The notes: generated by a model from the letters alone, not told the origin. A DNA stretch of 59,222 nucleotides from Nitrospira sp. CG24C (GCA_002869885.2 NEWR02000010.1:151491-210712); one strand, 5' to 3'. Shown: positions 23,035-31,893, numbered from the stretch's first letter. Program-made: numbers and translations.

Positions 23035-25359
23035 ATGCAAGCCAATCCCATCCCGCAAAACCTTCAAGAACTTCAGCAAAAAGTGGCCTTCGCCGAGAAC
23101 GTCAAGCGCATCACGGAACAAATACATGCGGCCAGCGATCTCGATCATATCCTCCTCGACCTGCGCAAGGAAGTCCTTGGCATCTTCGATGCTGAAGATC
23201 TCACCATCTTCGCCTTCGATTCTGAGAAAAAAGAGATTTTCTCCAAGGTCCCCAACATCGACAGCGTCGAGGAGTTCCGTATTCCCATCACCGAGCAAAG
23301 CCTCGCTGGATTCTGCGCAAAATATCTCCGCCCGGTAAGCATTGCCGACGCCTATAATATCGCTGAGCTGCAAGGCGTCCATCCCTCACTCGTCCACGAC
23401 ACGTCTTACGACAAGCGGACTGGATTCAAAACGAAACAGGTTCTGACCTACCCGATCGTAGCTGACAACAAGTATTTGATGGGCGTCCTTCAACTCCTTA
23501 ACAAAAAAAGCGGCGTTCGGTTCACGAGAAAAGACGAAGAATCCGTCGCGGAAATTGCCAAAGCGCTCGGCATCGCCTTCTTCAATCTCCGCAAGGTCTC
23601 GAAGAAAGCCCCAACCAAGTTCGACCTCTTGGTCACGAACAACCGCATTACCCAGAACGAATTGGACAATGCGATTGCCGAGTCCCGGAAAGGCCTGTCG
23701 GATTTCGAGAGTATCCTGATCGAGAAGTACAAGGTGCCGAAACTCGATATCGGTAAGTCGCTGGCCCAATTTCACAAGTGCCCCTATATCGAGTACAGCG
23801 ATCGAACACTTGTCGATATCGAACTCCTGAAAAACCTCAACGTCGACTACCTCAAGAAAAACCACTGGATGCCCCTCAAGCGCGACCGAACCGCTATCGA
23901 AATTTTGACAGACGATCCGAGCGATCTCGATCGTGTAGCAGATATTAAACGGACGTTCCCCGGCCTCAACATTCGTTTTGCGATTAGCCTCCGTCGCGAT
24001 ATCGCCCAGTTCCTCGGCTCGGCAACAGGCCAGGGGGACAGCAGCAGCAGCAGCAACAACAGAAAGTTAGATGAGAATGTTTCCGACATTCTCGGCGAAC
24101 TCGTCAATGAAGCCCAAGAGGCGATGGCAGAGGATTCAGGAGGCGGGCTCGACGAAAACGACAATGCCATCGTGCGGCTAGCCAATCAGATCATCGCCGA
24201 TGCCTATCGGCAAGGCGCTTCCGATATTCACGTCGAACCCTATGGTGAAAAGCGTGAAACTCTTGTCCGCTTCCGGGTCGACGGCGACTGCTTCGAATAC
24301 ATGAAGATTCCGCAAAGCTATCGGCGCGCCATTGTGTCGCGCCTGAAGATTATGGCTAGTCTCGACATTGCAGAACGGCGCAAGCCCCAGGACGGCAAGA
24401 TCAAATTTAAACTGTCGGACAACAAGGAAATCGAGTTGCGCGTCGCGACGATTCCAACCTCAGGATATAACGAAGACGTGGTCATGCGTCTGCTCGCAGC
24501 CAGCGAGCCTTTGCCCCTCGATAAAATGGGGTTCTCGGACCGGAATCTCGCGGGAATCAAGGAGATCGCTGCGAAGCCCTACGGCATCATTCTCTGCGTT
24601 GGACCAACCGGCTCAGGAAAAACCACGACCCTGCACTCCGTCCTCGGCTTCATCAACACGCCAGATATCAAAATCTGGACGGCAGAAGATCCCGTCGAAA
24701 TCACCCAGTATGGGCTTCGGCAGGTTCAAGTTCAGCCAAAGATCGACTTCACCTTTGCCGCTGCCATGCGCGCGTTTCTTCGGGCCGACCCGGACGTCAT
24801 TATGGTCGGAGAAATGCGAGATAAAGAGACGGCAGAAATCGGCATTGAAGCCTCATTGACCGGGCACCTCGTCATGAGCACACTCCACACAAACAGCGCG
24901 GTGGAAACCATCACTCGACTTCTCGATATGGGCTGCGACTCATTTAGTTTTGCCGATGCGATGTTGGGAGTTCTTGCACAGAGACTCACTCGCCGGATTT
25001 GCAAGGACTGCAAGGAGCAGTACGTCGGAACAGCGATAGAATACGAAGAAATCCGCCAAGGCTATGGGCCTGAACATTGGGACAAGCTCGGTATCCCACA
25101 GGACAATACCTTCCGCCTGGCCCGCGGGAAGGGATGTGAAACCTGCAATCGCACTGGCTTTAAGGGACGCGTGGCCCTGCACGAGTTACTGCTGGGATCG
25201 GAGAAGATCAAGCACATGATTCAGACGAAGGCAAGGACTGAAGAGATGCTTCAAGCTGCTATCGCGGCCGGCATGACGACCCTCATGCAGGATGGAGTTC
25301 AGAAGACCCTCCTGGGCCACACCACGTTCAAGGAAGTCAAGGCAGTGGCCATCAAGTAA
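23035..25359 (+). CDS. PilB/GspE-family secretion or pilus ATPase with N-terminal GAF domain
   Basis: The protein has 774 residues. Residues 20-185 look like a GAF sensor domain (DAEDLTIFAFDSEKKEIFSKVP, IPITEQSLAGFCAKYLRPVSIADAYN, YPIVADNKYLMGVLQLLNK). Residues 190-340 resemble the MshEN/GspE N-terminal domain (TQNELDNAIAESRKGL, HKCPYIEY). A Ser/Asn linker leads to the ATPase: ASDIHVEPYG, Walker A GPTGSGKTTT near 523, the Asp box and Walker B LRADPDVIMVGEMRD, and the His box STLHTNSA. The C-terminal zinc motif is CKDCKEQ...CETCNRTGFKGR. It would power pilus assembly or type II secretion, with the GAF domain adding a ligand or redox input. A PilZ gene lies convergent just downstream. No other pilus genes are in the window. 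Confidence 0.88.
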   Translation: MQANPIPQNLQELQQKVAFAENVKRITEQIHAASDLDHILLDLRKEVLGIFDAEDLTIFAFDSEKKEIFSKVPNIDSVEEFRIPITEQSLAGFCAKYLRPVSIADAYNIAELQGVHPSLVHDTSYDKRTGFKTKQVLTYPIVADNKYLMGVLQLLNKKSGVRFTRKDEESVAEIAKALGIAFFNLRKVSKKAPTKFDLLVTNNRITQNELDNAIAESRKGLSDFESILIEKYKVPKLDIGKSLAQFHKCPYIEYSDRTLVDIELLKNLNVDYLKKNHWMPLKRDRTAIEILTDDPSDLDRVADIKRTFPGLNIRFAISLRRDIAQFLGSATGQGDSSSSSNNRKLDENVSDILGELVNEAQEAMAEDSGGGLDENDNAIVRLANQIIADAYRQGASDIHVEPYGEKRETLVRFRVDGDCFEYMKIPQSYRRAIVSRLKIMASLDIAERRKPQDGKIKFKLSDNKEIELRVATIPTSGYNEDVVMRLLAASEPLPLDKMGFSDRNLAGIKEIAAKPYGIILCVGPTGSGKTTTLHSVLGFINTPDIKIWTAEDPVEITQYGLRQVQVQPKIDFTFAAAMRAFLRADPDVIMVGEMRDKETAEIGIEASLTGHLVMSTLHTNSAVETITRLLDMGCDSFSFADAMLGVLAQRLTRRICKDCKEQYVGTAIEYEEIRQGYGPEHWDKLGIPQDNTFRLARGKGCETCNRTGFKGRVALHELLLGSEKIKHMIQTKARTEEMLQAAIAAGMTTLMQDGVQKTLLGHTTFKEVKAVAIK

Positions 25360-25479
25360 TCTGACTCAACATCTGCCCCATACTCCTTCGCCTCGCCACA
25401 AAGACAACGTCGGACAGGCTCCTAGCGCTGGCTAAAATAAAACGCACCTCGGTGAAAATGATAACGAATGAACGGGAGG

Positions 25480-25860
25480 CTACGTGGCAATCGTTGAAAC
25501 GATAGCCACGTACTTTTTCAGACGATTCTGCGCAGCAGGGGACACTTCCGTGAAAGCCAAACCGAAGAATTGACCCTTCGCCCACCGCACTTTAGCGACA
25601 GCAATATCGGCAGGCTTGATCTGCTTGGGAAGACGTAGGCACACCGTGACTTCATCACCTGGCCTGATCTCAGCCTCCGTGCTGACTCGGGCACCGCGTA
25701 TTGAAAGATCGTAGACCACACCCAAGTCGATACCGGGTCTCCTTAACCAACGACGAGACTGGCAATGAGACAGGGCGCAGACAAAGGGGGTAGAGATGCG
25801 GACGCGAGGGTGCTGACGAAACTTATTTAAGAGAGAGGATCGATGTGAGGCCTGTACCAT
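25480..25860 (-). CDS. PilZ-domain (cyclic di-GMP-binding) protein
   Basis: At 126 residues this is a stand-alone PilZ domain. RQHPRVRI supplies the RxxxR arginines, and DLSIRGARVSTEAEIRPGDEVTVCLRLP carries the [D/N]xSxxG motif, both needed for c-di-GMP binding. The C terminus (VRWAKGQFFGLAFTEVSP) completes the beta barrel. It is convergent with the GAF-PilB ATPase gene, and PilZ proteins often control such ATPases. The final codons form a hairpin that also serves as a likely terminator for the opposite gene. Confidence 0.85.
   Translation of the reverse strand: MVQASHRSSLLNKFRQHPRVRISTPFVCALSHCQSRRWLRRPGIDLGVVYDLSIRGARVSTEAEIRPGDEVTVCLRLPKQIKPADIAVAKVRWAKGQFFGLAFTEVSPAAQNRLKKYVAIVSTIAT
25482..25518 (+). 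terminator. Terminator hairpin after the PilB-type ATPase gene
   Basis: A stem of ACGTGGCAATCGTT (25482-25495) pairs with AACGATAGCCACGT (25498-25511) around a two-base loop with one bulge. A short T5 run follows at 25514-25518. The same bases encode the last codons of the convergent PilZ gene. Confidence 0.55.
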
Positions 25861-26335
25861 AGAGCATCCCTACGATGTTTCTACCGTACATCAGGACAGG
25901 CTATTTACAAACACAATTCCTCAATCATGCCAATTCAGTCGCAGTAATACAGTGAATACTTCAGCCTGCATGTCTGCGAGTTCTAAATCTCCCGCTTACG
26001 GTATCCCGTCCTTACTCATCTTCGCTGTCTGATTGCCCGCCTCTTCCATAGTTTGTGTAACTAGCCACATGCCCTGTTTGACTCTCGCTCTGGCCCATGT
26101 TATTGTATCCACCGTACGAGTCAGCAATACTCCTCGCGCACCAGACTTCATAGCATTATCCCAGCGCGATTGGTCCTTTGGGGGCTGTGCTGGCTCATAC
26201 GCTCCATCATGTTCTGTACATGGATGCCTGGCAGAAAGATGGATGCAGCGGTTTTAGCATTTCTCCCTGATCCCCTCAATACATTGAACTTTCTCCCACG
26301 TTGGGGATGTCGGTTCCATACATAAAGGAGCACTT
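25861..26335. other. 475-bp gap; one predicted promoter
   Basis: I see no convincing gene here. On the plus strand TTGACT (26078-26083), a 17-bp spacer and TATTGT (26101-26106) form a plausible promoter, giving a leader of about 220 bases for the small gene at 26336. Nothing else stands out. Confidence 0.35.
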
Positions 26336-26617
26336 ATGAAGCTATCCACAGGGTGGCGAGCCGACAAGACGAGAAAGAACCGAGCACGGGCGACTAGGAA
26401 GCCAAAAATCAGATGGGAGGTGCTCGGTCTTCCAGGCCCTCTGGATACTAGCTTGACAACCTCAATGGAAGACATCCGCCAGCAAGTATCGAACATGGCA
26501 AGCCGTGGGTTTGGCCAAGGGACTCGCTCCCGTACGGCTGAACGAGAAGCAAAGACCACCAGTCACGCTCCTGAGTCAAACAAAAAAAGACGTCGCGGAG
26601 CAACAGAAACGCCGTAA
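26336..26617 (+). CDS. Small basic hypothetical protein, 93 aa
   Basis: A textbook AAAGGAG four bases before ATG 26336 supports translation. The product is strongly basic (KLSTGWRADKTRKNRARATRKPKIRWEVLG at the start, KKRRRGATETP at the end) and has no membrane segment. It looks disordered and possibly nucleic-acid binding. I do not recognise it. A second small charged protein follows closely on the same strand. Confidence 0.5.
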   Translation: MKLSTGWRADKTRKNRARATRKPKIRWEVLGLPGPLDTSLTTSMEDIRQQVSNMASRGFGQGTRSRTAEREAKTTSHAPESNKKRRRGATETP

Positions 26618-26665
26618 TCATAGAGAAACCACTGGCATAACATTGCAGGCGATTGGTGACTCGAT

Positions 26666-26881
26666 ATGAGTTGCCAGGCAAAGGAGGGCACCATCGGACG
26701 AGCAGGAAAAACGACCATCGCAAAGCGAGATCGCGAGAAAGCAAAGCAAATTCAGCGGCGCGAGAAAGACGCTCGTCGAGAACAGCGTAAGACGGACAAG
26801 CCTGATCGCCCGATAAATACAGAGGGAGAGGATCCGGATTTGGCTGGGCTCCAGTGGGGCCCGCAAGAACCTTTGTATTAG
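26666..26881 (+). CDS. Small charged protein, about 62-71 aa; possible non-canonical ATC start
   Basis: The conserved-looking part is GRAGKTTIAKRDREKAKQIQ then RREKDARREQRKTDK, ending DPDLAGLQWGPQEPLY. Many bacteria carry a short Lys/Arg/Glu-rich helix protein of this style. ATG 26666 has no Shine-Dalgarno. A strong AAAGGAGGG lies just before ATC 26693, the codon immediately ahead of GRAGK where one would expect Met. Either the upstream ATG is used, or ATC is a rare start, or a base differs. Function unknown. Confidence 0.5.
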   Translation: MSCQAKEGTIGRAGKTTIAKRDREKAKQIQRREKDARREQRKTDKPDRPINTEGEDPDLAGLQWGPQEPLY

Positions 26882-27015
26882 GGATACCGTGCTTGCAGCT
26901 GTTTGGTAACCACGCAGCGATACTCGCTCTTCTGCTTCACCATCAGCACCACGCCACCCTCATCGGTTAGAGCCGGCAAAATGTGGGCTAGCCGCTAACC
27001 TCTGCCCTAAGAACG

Positions 27016-28245
27016 CTAAACCCCCTCCGGTATGATGGAAGACTCGGATGGACGCCCCCATCGCTGACGATCACCCCTGGAGCGTTCTGGCATCCTCAAG
27101 TGTGGGCGAGCATTGGGTGACGGGCTCCCCTCTGCCAACGGCACAGAATGCCCCAGCAACGTTTCGATCGCGCGTAGCTGCTCACGTTCCTCGAAGGCCA
27201 CAAAACTGGTAGCTTTCCCTGTCATCTTCATCCGGGCTGTCCGTCCAATGCGATGGATATAGTCCTCTGGACAATTCGGCAAATCGTAATTCACGACATG
27301 GCCGATATTGGCTACGTCAATCCCGCGGGCTGCGACATCCGTCGCGACGAGAATTCTGACCTGCCCTCGCTTAAACCCATCGAGAGCACGGAGGCGCTGG
27401 GGCAAACTTCGGTCTCCATGGATGACCGCAACGCGGTGACCGGCCTGTTCAAGTGTCTGGCCGAGTCGATCGACCCGGCTCTTTGTCCGAACAAATACGA
27501 GGACAGTCCCCCGTTCCGCTGCCAGCAACGCCACCAACAGCTTCGTCTTCTCCTGAGAGGTCGTATGATGCACCGCCTGAGTCACGCCTTCAGCCGTCGT
27601 GGAGTGAGGCGTCACCATCACGTGAACGGCGCCGTTCAGACTCGCTTGGACCAAGCGTGTGACATCCGTCGGGAGCGTGGCGGAAAAGAGCAACGTCTGT
27701 CGCTCCAAAGGCAATGCGTCGAGAATCTGATTGATCTGTGGAGCGAATCCCATGTCGAGCATACGGTCGGCTTCATCGAGTACCAGGATCTTGATCGGGG
27801 CCAAATTGATCGTCCCATTCCACATATGGTCCAGCAAACGCCCCGGAGTGGCAACGATGATATCAGGCCGTTGGCGCAATCCTCTGATCTGCGCCTGCAT
27901 ATCGCTTCCTCCGACGACGACCGTGGCAGAGATGTGATGGCTGCGACCGAGCTTTTCAATTGAAGTACAAATCTGCAAAGCCAATTCCCTCGTTGGGGCG
28001 AGAATCAATGCCTGTGGCTGACCTTTTGGCAAAATTGCAAGCCGTTCGATCATAGGGACAACAAATGCAGCCGTCTTTCCCGTACCGGTTTGAGCGCAAC
28101 CGATGACGTCTCGGCCCTCCAGGGCTGGCGGAATAGCCTGAGCTTGAATGGGGGTTGGAACCAGCAAGCCCGCTGCTGTTAAATCCCGTAAGAGCGGTTC
28201 AGACAGACCAAGGGTATGAAAACTCGTGTGAACAGAGGTATGCAA
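27016..28245 (-). CDS. rhlE: DEAD-box ATP-dependent RNA helicase (RhlE-like)
   Basis: The protein has 409 residues. Q motif region FHTLGLSEPLLRDL...PTPIQAQAIP, motif I AQTGTGKTAA, Ia PTRELALQI, Ib TPGRLLDHM, motif II VLDEADRMLDMGF, motif III FSATLP, and the helicase C domain with VFVRTKSRVDRLGQTL, ATDVAARGIDV and HRIGRTAR. The C-terminal tail is short and basic. It unwinds RNA duplexes in ribosome assembly or RNA decay and is often cold-induced. The start is TTG 28245, seven bases after AAAGGA. A promoter about 170 bases upstream implies a long leader, as for other cold-shock helicases. Confidence 0.92.
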   Translation of the reverse strand: MHTSVHTSFHTLGLSEPLLRDLTAAGLLVPTPIQAQAIPPALEGRDVIGCAQTGTGKTAAFVVPMIERLAILPKGQPQALILAPTRELALQICTSIEKLGRSHHISATVVVGGSDMQAQIRGLRQRPDIIVATPGRLLDHMWNGTINLAPIKILVLDEADRMLDMGFAPQINQILDALPLERQTLLFSATLPTDVTRLVQASLNGAVHVMVTPHSTTAEGVTQAVHHTTSQEKTKLLVALLAAERGTVLVFVRTKSRVDRLGQTLEQAGHRVAVIHGDRSLPQRLRALDGFKRGQVRILVATDVAARGIDVANIGHVVNYDLPNCPEDYIHRIGRTARMKMTGKATSFVAFEEREQLRAIETLLGHSVPLAEGSPSPNARPHLRMPERSRGDRQRWGRPSESSIIPEGV

Positions 28246-28413
28246 TGCACTATCCTTTCAGTATGATCGCATTAAGACGGGATCAGAGAACCGAGGGGAG
28301 AGAAACCAGAAAGGCATCAGCTCCGACAGGACCTGGTCGCGATGCGATCGCGAAGTCCGTATGGTGTGTACAGCCGTGCCGCCGGACTACTGCGACAACG
28401 ATGTGAAGGTCAT

Positions 28414-28440
28414 CCTATAGCAAACCCCCTCTGACGTCAA
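28414..28440 (-). promoter_or_regulatory. Predicted promoter and long leader of the DEAD-box helicase gene
   Basis: Read on the minus strand: TTGACG, 15 bases, then TGCTATAGG (extended -10, 28414-28419 on plus). The resulting leader of about 160 bases holds no ORF. Long leaders are typical of cold-regulated helicase genes. Confidence 0.4.
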
Positions 28441-28560
28441 CTTTCTTGCAAGCAAAGACCAGTTCGATAATACCGAGGGGAAACATTGGTCTACGCTTTC
28501 AGGGTATTGACATCTATCAATTCATAACAGACTGACACCTTCGCTATCTAACGCAACTGT

Positions 28561-28568
28561 GCTATAGT
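28561..28568 (+). promoter_or_regulatory. Predicted extended -10 of the desaturase gene
   Basis: TGTGCTATAGT (TATAGT 28563-28568) is a good extended -10 with a weak -35 near 28540. It would give the desaturase mRNA a leader of about 270 bases. That leader contains local inverted pairs such as GCCGAT...ATCGGC near 28728-28744. Confidence 0.35.
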
Positions 28569-28842
28569 AGCCACAGATCAATTTCGGGCACTACTCTATC
28601 CCTCGCGCCTTCACTCCCTCCTTCTAGATTCTGCGCGATTGATTCTCTAGTTTCCGCTCTGCTCCACACGCAGGTCTCATCAGGGAGACCGCTGAACAGC
28701 ACCGGTTCGCACCGCGCTCGACCATGCCGATAGCACAATCGGCAGACGACGAAGCGGGTACAGACGTTGATCGATTCGAAATGCAGCGCAATAGTGATGG
28801 CCTGTGGCCGCCACTACAAATCCATTAGGAATATGAGGCCCT

Positions 28843-29769
28843 ATGAGCCAGACAGCAAAACAACCCATGACTCCACAATCACCAACGTTTGCCATCACCC
28901 CCAAGGGTGCACCGATCAAGATCAGCAGTCGTCGTGGCGTCTGGACCGTCATCCTCTTTTGCGCCATTACCATGGGCACCGTGATCGGAGTCCCTCTCTA
29001 TGGATATCTCTATCACTACAGCTGGCTCGACTGGTCGATGTTTGGACTGCTCTATGTCATCAGCGGACTGGGCATCACCGTCGGCTACCATCGATTGATG
29101 TCCCATCGAAGCTTTGACTGCCCGAATTGGGTCAAAGGCACACTCTTGATCGGAGGCGCCTGGGCGCTTCAGAACTCCGCCATCAAATGGGCAGCCGATC
29201 ATCTGCGTCATCACGCGCACTGTGACGAGGAAAAAGATCCGTACAATGCGCAACAAGGGTTCTGGCATAGCCACTGTGGATGGCTCTTTGTCCCCGATCG
29301 ACATGCCGATCCTAAATATGCGACGCGCGTCGCGAACGATCCCGTTGCGATCTGGCAACACAAGTACTATCCTCTCCTGCTCCTCGCGGGCCTGGCCGGC
29401 ACGTTTCTCATCGGCTTTCTCTATAACGGCGTGATGGGTGGAGTCGGCTGTTTTCTCCTTGCCGGTGTGGGACGCACATTCGTCGTGCTTAATTCGACGT
29501 TTTTCATCAACTCCATTTGCCATCTGTGGGGGCAGCAGCCACATGGCACATCAGACTCCAGCCGGGACAGCTGGCTGATATCCCTAGTGACATTTGGCGA
29601 GGGGTACCATAACTACCATCACATGTATCCCACCGATTACCGAAACGGCCCTCACTGGTACCACTTTGACCCGTCAAAATGGCTCATACATGGGCTCTAC
29701 TCACTCGGACTTGCGACATCATTGCGGACTGGTTCGTACGTCGAAGACTCACTCTCTCGGGCAAACTAA
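28843..29769 (+). CDS. Membrane acyl-CoA/acyl-lipid desaturase (delta-9 type)
   Basis: This di-iron enzyme inserts a double bond into fatty acyl chains to keep membranes fluid. All three histidine boxes are present: HRLMSH, HLRHHAHCD and HNYHH, the last within FGEGYHNYHHMYPTDYRNG. There are four membrane spans (for example GVWTVILFCAITMGTVIGVPLYGYL and LLLLAGLAGTFLIGFLYNGVM). At 308 residues it is full length. It is followed 21 bp later by an RRM protein gene on the same strand. With the divergent helicase it forms a low-temperature-response-looking neighbourhood. Confidence 0.93.
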   Translation: MSQTAKQPMTPQSPTFAITPKGAPIKISSRRGVWTVILFCAITMGTVIGVPLYGYLYHYSWLDWSMFGLLYVISGLGITVGYHRLMSHRSFDCPNWVKGTLLIGGAWALQNSAIKWAADHLRHHAHCDEEKDPYNAQQGFWHSHCGWLFVPDRHADPKYATRVANDPVAIWQHKYYPLLLLAGLAGTFLIGFLYNGVMGGVGCFLLAGVGRTFVVLNSTFFINSICHLWGQQPHGTSDSSRDSWLISLVTFGEGYHNYHHMYPTDYRNGPHWYHFDPSKWLIHGLYSLGLATSLRTGSYVEDSLSRAN

Positions 29770-29790
29770 TACGCCACGAAAGGAATCTCG

Positions 29791-30054
29791 ATGGGAAAGC
29801 GGGTCCTGTATGTCGGAGGACTTTCGGACAAGGTTTCGGACTGTGAGCTGCGTGGGATCTTCACCTCCTACGGTCTTGTTGCCAGAGCCTATGTGGTTCG
29901 ATTCAAACATACGGGAAAGTCCGCCGGATACGGATTTGTCGAAATGGGGTCCGGAGAACAGGCCTTGAATGCCGTGGTCGCCCTTGAAGGAACCAAATGG
30001 GAGGGACACCTCCTCAGGCTCTATGTCACTCCCTATGCAAACCAGACCGTATAG
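29791..30054 (+). CDS. RRM-domain RNA-binding protein 1
   Basis: A single RNA recognition motif fills the 87 residues. RNP2 is RVLYVGGL and RNP1 is AGYGFVEM (Phe and Tyr present). The C-terminal tail is only LYVTPYANQTV, without the Gly-rich tail of cyanobacterial Rbp proteins. It is translated from AAAGGA about seven bases upstream of the ATG and probably shares a transcript with the desaturase. Bacterial single-RRM proteins bind U-rich RNA and are often cold-induced. Confidence 0.9.
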   Translation: MGKRVLYVGGLSDKVSDCELRGIFTSYGLVARAYVVRFKHTGKSAGYGFVEMGSGEQALNAVVALEGTKWEGHLLRLYVTPYANQTV

Positions 30055-30083
30055 AGTCACACCCGTTACAAAAAAGGAGCCGC

Positions 30084-30386
30084 ATGGGCCGTACCAACTT
30101 GGACCCGATCATGACATTTCCAGATGGATCGCACCTCTTGATCAGCACCGCCTGTTCAAAAGAAGGAAGCTTTTCCTGTGCCCTCTACACAGCAACCATC
30201 GAAGCAGACGATCGAGGGGCCTTCCGCGTCATCTCCAATCACCTCGCAGCAGCCACCTGTTTAGTTGCGCAAGAAGACGCTTATGGTTATGCGCAACGTC
30301 TCTATCCGCGTTCGGCAGAAACGATGAAAAAGCCACCTTACCTCATCTGGCCAGGTCCAGGTCCTACCGGCAATGCGGATGTGTAG
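30084..30386 (+). CDS. Hypothetical protein, 100 aa
   Basis: ATG 30084 follows AAAAGGAG with a four-base spacer, so translation is credible. The longer in-frame ORF from 29997 overlaps the RRM gene and is not needed. The product reads MGRTNLDPIMTFPDGSHLLI...GAFRVISNHLAAATCLVAQEDAYGYAQRLYPRSAETMKKPPYLIWPGPG. It is soluble with no known motif. It lies 29 bp after the RRM gene, so it is the last member of the desaturase-RRM-hypothetical unit. Confidence 0.65.
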   Translation: MGRTNLDPIMTFPDGSHLLISTACSKEGSFSCALYTATIEADDRGAFRVISNHLAAATCLVAQEDAYGYAQRLYPRSAETMKKPPYLIWPGPGPTGNADV

Positions 30387-30664
30387 GATGGTTGTCCATC
30401 CTTCCTTGTATGGCAATAGAAAAATCTGAACATCGAGCGCTATAGCTTTTCACCTGCGCCTCTGTTAGGATATCCCCGTTGCATGCGGTGGGCCTCGCAT
30501 GAAACAGCAAATAGAACGGCCCATCACCGATATTGTTGGTACCGAGAAGCTGATCGGAAGCTCGACCCAAGCCGCCCCATCATTCGCGTCTTCGGCCCGT
30601 TCCTTCCCCTCTTGTGTTCGTTCTCGAGTTTCAAACAATATCAATTTCAGAAGGAGGAACCCCC

Positions 30665-30931
30665 ATGGGTTCAAAACTTTATGTCGGCGGGTTGCCCTAT
30701 GCGGCAACTGAATCACAGCTCACCACCCTCTTCGCCGCGCACGGCACCGTCGAGTCTGCGCGTGTGATCACGGATAAGTTCACCGGGCAATCGCGTGGCT
30801 TCGGCTTCGTCGAAATGGCCACACAGGAAGAAGCCAAGGCCGCGATTACCGCGTTGAATGGCTCACAGATGGACGGACGTCCCCTGATCCTCACGTTTCA
30901 TTTGTCGTCGCGAACGACGCTCCATCCATAA
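30665..30931 (+). CDS. RRM-domain RNA-binding protein 2
   Basis: This is a second single-RRM protein of 88 residues: RNP2 KLYVGGLPY, RNP1 RGFGFVEM, and NGSQMDGRPLILTFHL at the end of the fold. The GGAGG about six bases before ATG 30665 is strong. The 278-bp gap upstream has no gene and may hold its own promoter and leader. It is more canonical than RRM protein 1 and only moderately similar, so the pair is probably not a recent duplication. Confidence 0.92.
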   Translation: MGSKLYVGGLPYAATESQLTTLFAAHGTVESARVITDKFTGQSRGFGFVEMATQEEAKAAITALNGSQMDGRPLILTFHLSSRTTLHP

Positions 30932-31166
30932 TTGACTCTACTGCGGTCGAGACTTTAGGCTGATTGCATACACATGCCGCTCAGCTGCAGGCGTTGTCTC
31001 GCCTAAACGCTGTTGAAGCGACACCTATACCAAGCTAACAGTGTTCGCCTTGATGTAGGCTACTTTGGCGTTCATGCTCAGCAAGCATGCTGCATATATA
31101 TGCATGAGTTATAGGAGAAGCCGTCGAACCATGACACACTAATCCTAATTCATCGAGAGACCGCAC

Positions 31167-31742
31167 ATGCGTTTCTACCAACATCCACGCCTCCTGAAGC
31201 TGCTGCTCGCTCTCTGGCTTTCCACAGCGATCTGCACACCCAGCCTTGCAGGAGACATGGCCCTCCTGAGCATCGGCCCTCGTATTGGCTTCGGTGAAAA
31301 GGTTCCCCTTATGGGAAAAGAGCAAAAATACTATTTTCACCTATACGACATCGCTGCGCTCATCAAGCTCCCCTGGTCCTGGCCGCTCGGTGAGAGCCCA
31401 TGGAGTCTGGAGACGAGACTGATCGCAAGCGCGGGGCTACTGACAGGGGCAAATGAGAGCGGTCTGATGATGACGGCCGTGCCTGTTCTCGCGCTGAGCG
31501 GCTGGAACGGACTTGTCACCTTAGACACAGGAGTGGGAGCAGGATTCTTCAGCAACCATAAATTCGGGATACAAGACTTCGGGGGTCCGGTTCAATTCGT
31601 AGGAACCTCAGGGATTCGCGTGAATCCGTTCCCGCATGCCTATACCGGCTTTCGGGTCCACCACTTCTCCGATTCTGGCCTGTACGGACCGTCCAGCCTC
31701 GGCGTGGATATGTACATCGTAGAGCTTGGCTACCAGTTCTAA
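31167..31742 (+). CDS. PagL-like lipid A 3-O-deacylase (outer-membrane beta barrel)
   Basis: The protein has 191 residues. The N terminus MRFYQHPRLLKLLLALWLST leads to a likely signal cleavage at SLA/GDM. The rest alternates hydrophobic and polar residues as in an eight-strand barrel and ends in an aromatic residue (ELGYQF), the outer-membrane insertion signal. The C-terminal signature GFRVHHFSDSGLYGPSSLGVDMY matches the PagL His-x-Ser catalytic pair. The acidic partner appears as Asp where I recall Glu. It would trim an acyl chain from lipid A. The assignment rests on this short signature plus fold, so it is good but not certain. Confidence 0.65.
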   Translation: MRFYQHPRLLKLLLALWLSTAICTPSLAGDMALLSIGPRIGFGEKVPLMGKEQKYYFHLYDIAALIKLPWSWPLGESPWSLETRLIASAGLLTGANESGLMMTAVPVLALSGWNGLVTLDTGVGAGFFSNHKFGIQDFGGPVQFVGTSGIRVNPFPHAYTGFRVHHFSDSGLYGPSSLGVDMYIVELGYQF

Positions 31743-31800
31743 CTAGGATCTCACCGGATTGGTCCTTTCTGATGTGAACAACCAGTCACGACCCTAGTCC

Positions 31801-31893
31801 GATCTGTTTGGTTAATCTGGTCTGTTTTGTGTATCTGGCTATTTTGCTTCAACCAACTAACCAGACAGACCAGATCAACCAAATGAACAAGAT
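31801..31893. repeat. Iterated-word hairpin H7 (TCTGGTT dialect)
   Basis: The left arm is GATCTGTTTGGTTAATCTGG plus TCTGTTTTGTGTATCTGG. The right arm is CAACCAACTAACCAGACAG plus ACCAGATCAACCAAATGAAC. It lies between convergent pagL-like and methyltransferase genes. Same words as H8 and H9. Confidence 0.85.

Noticed and set aside
27253..27963. 236-residue plus-strand frame opposite the DEAD-box helicase
   Set aside because: All helicase motifs are on the minus strand in order; the opposite frame is a shadow.
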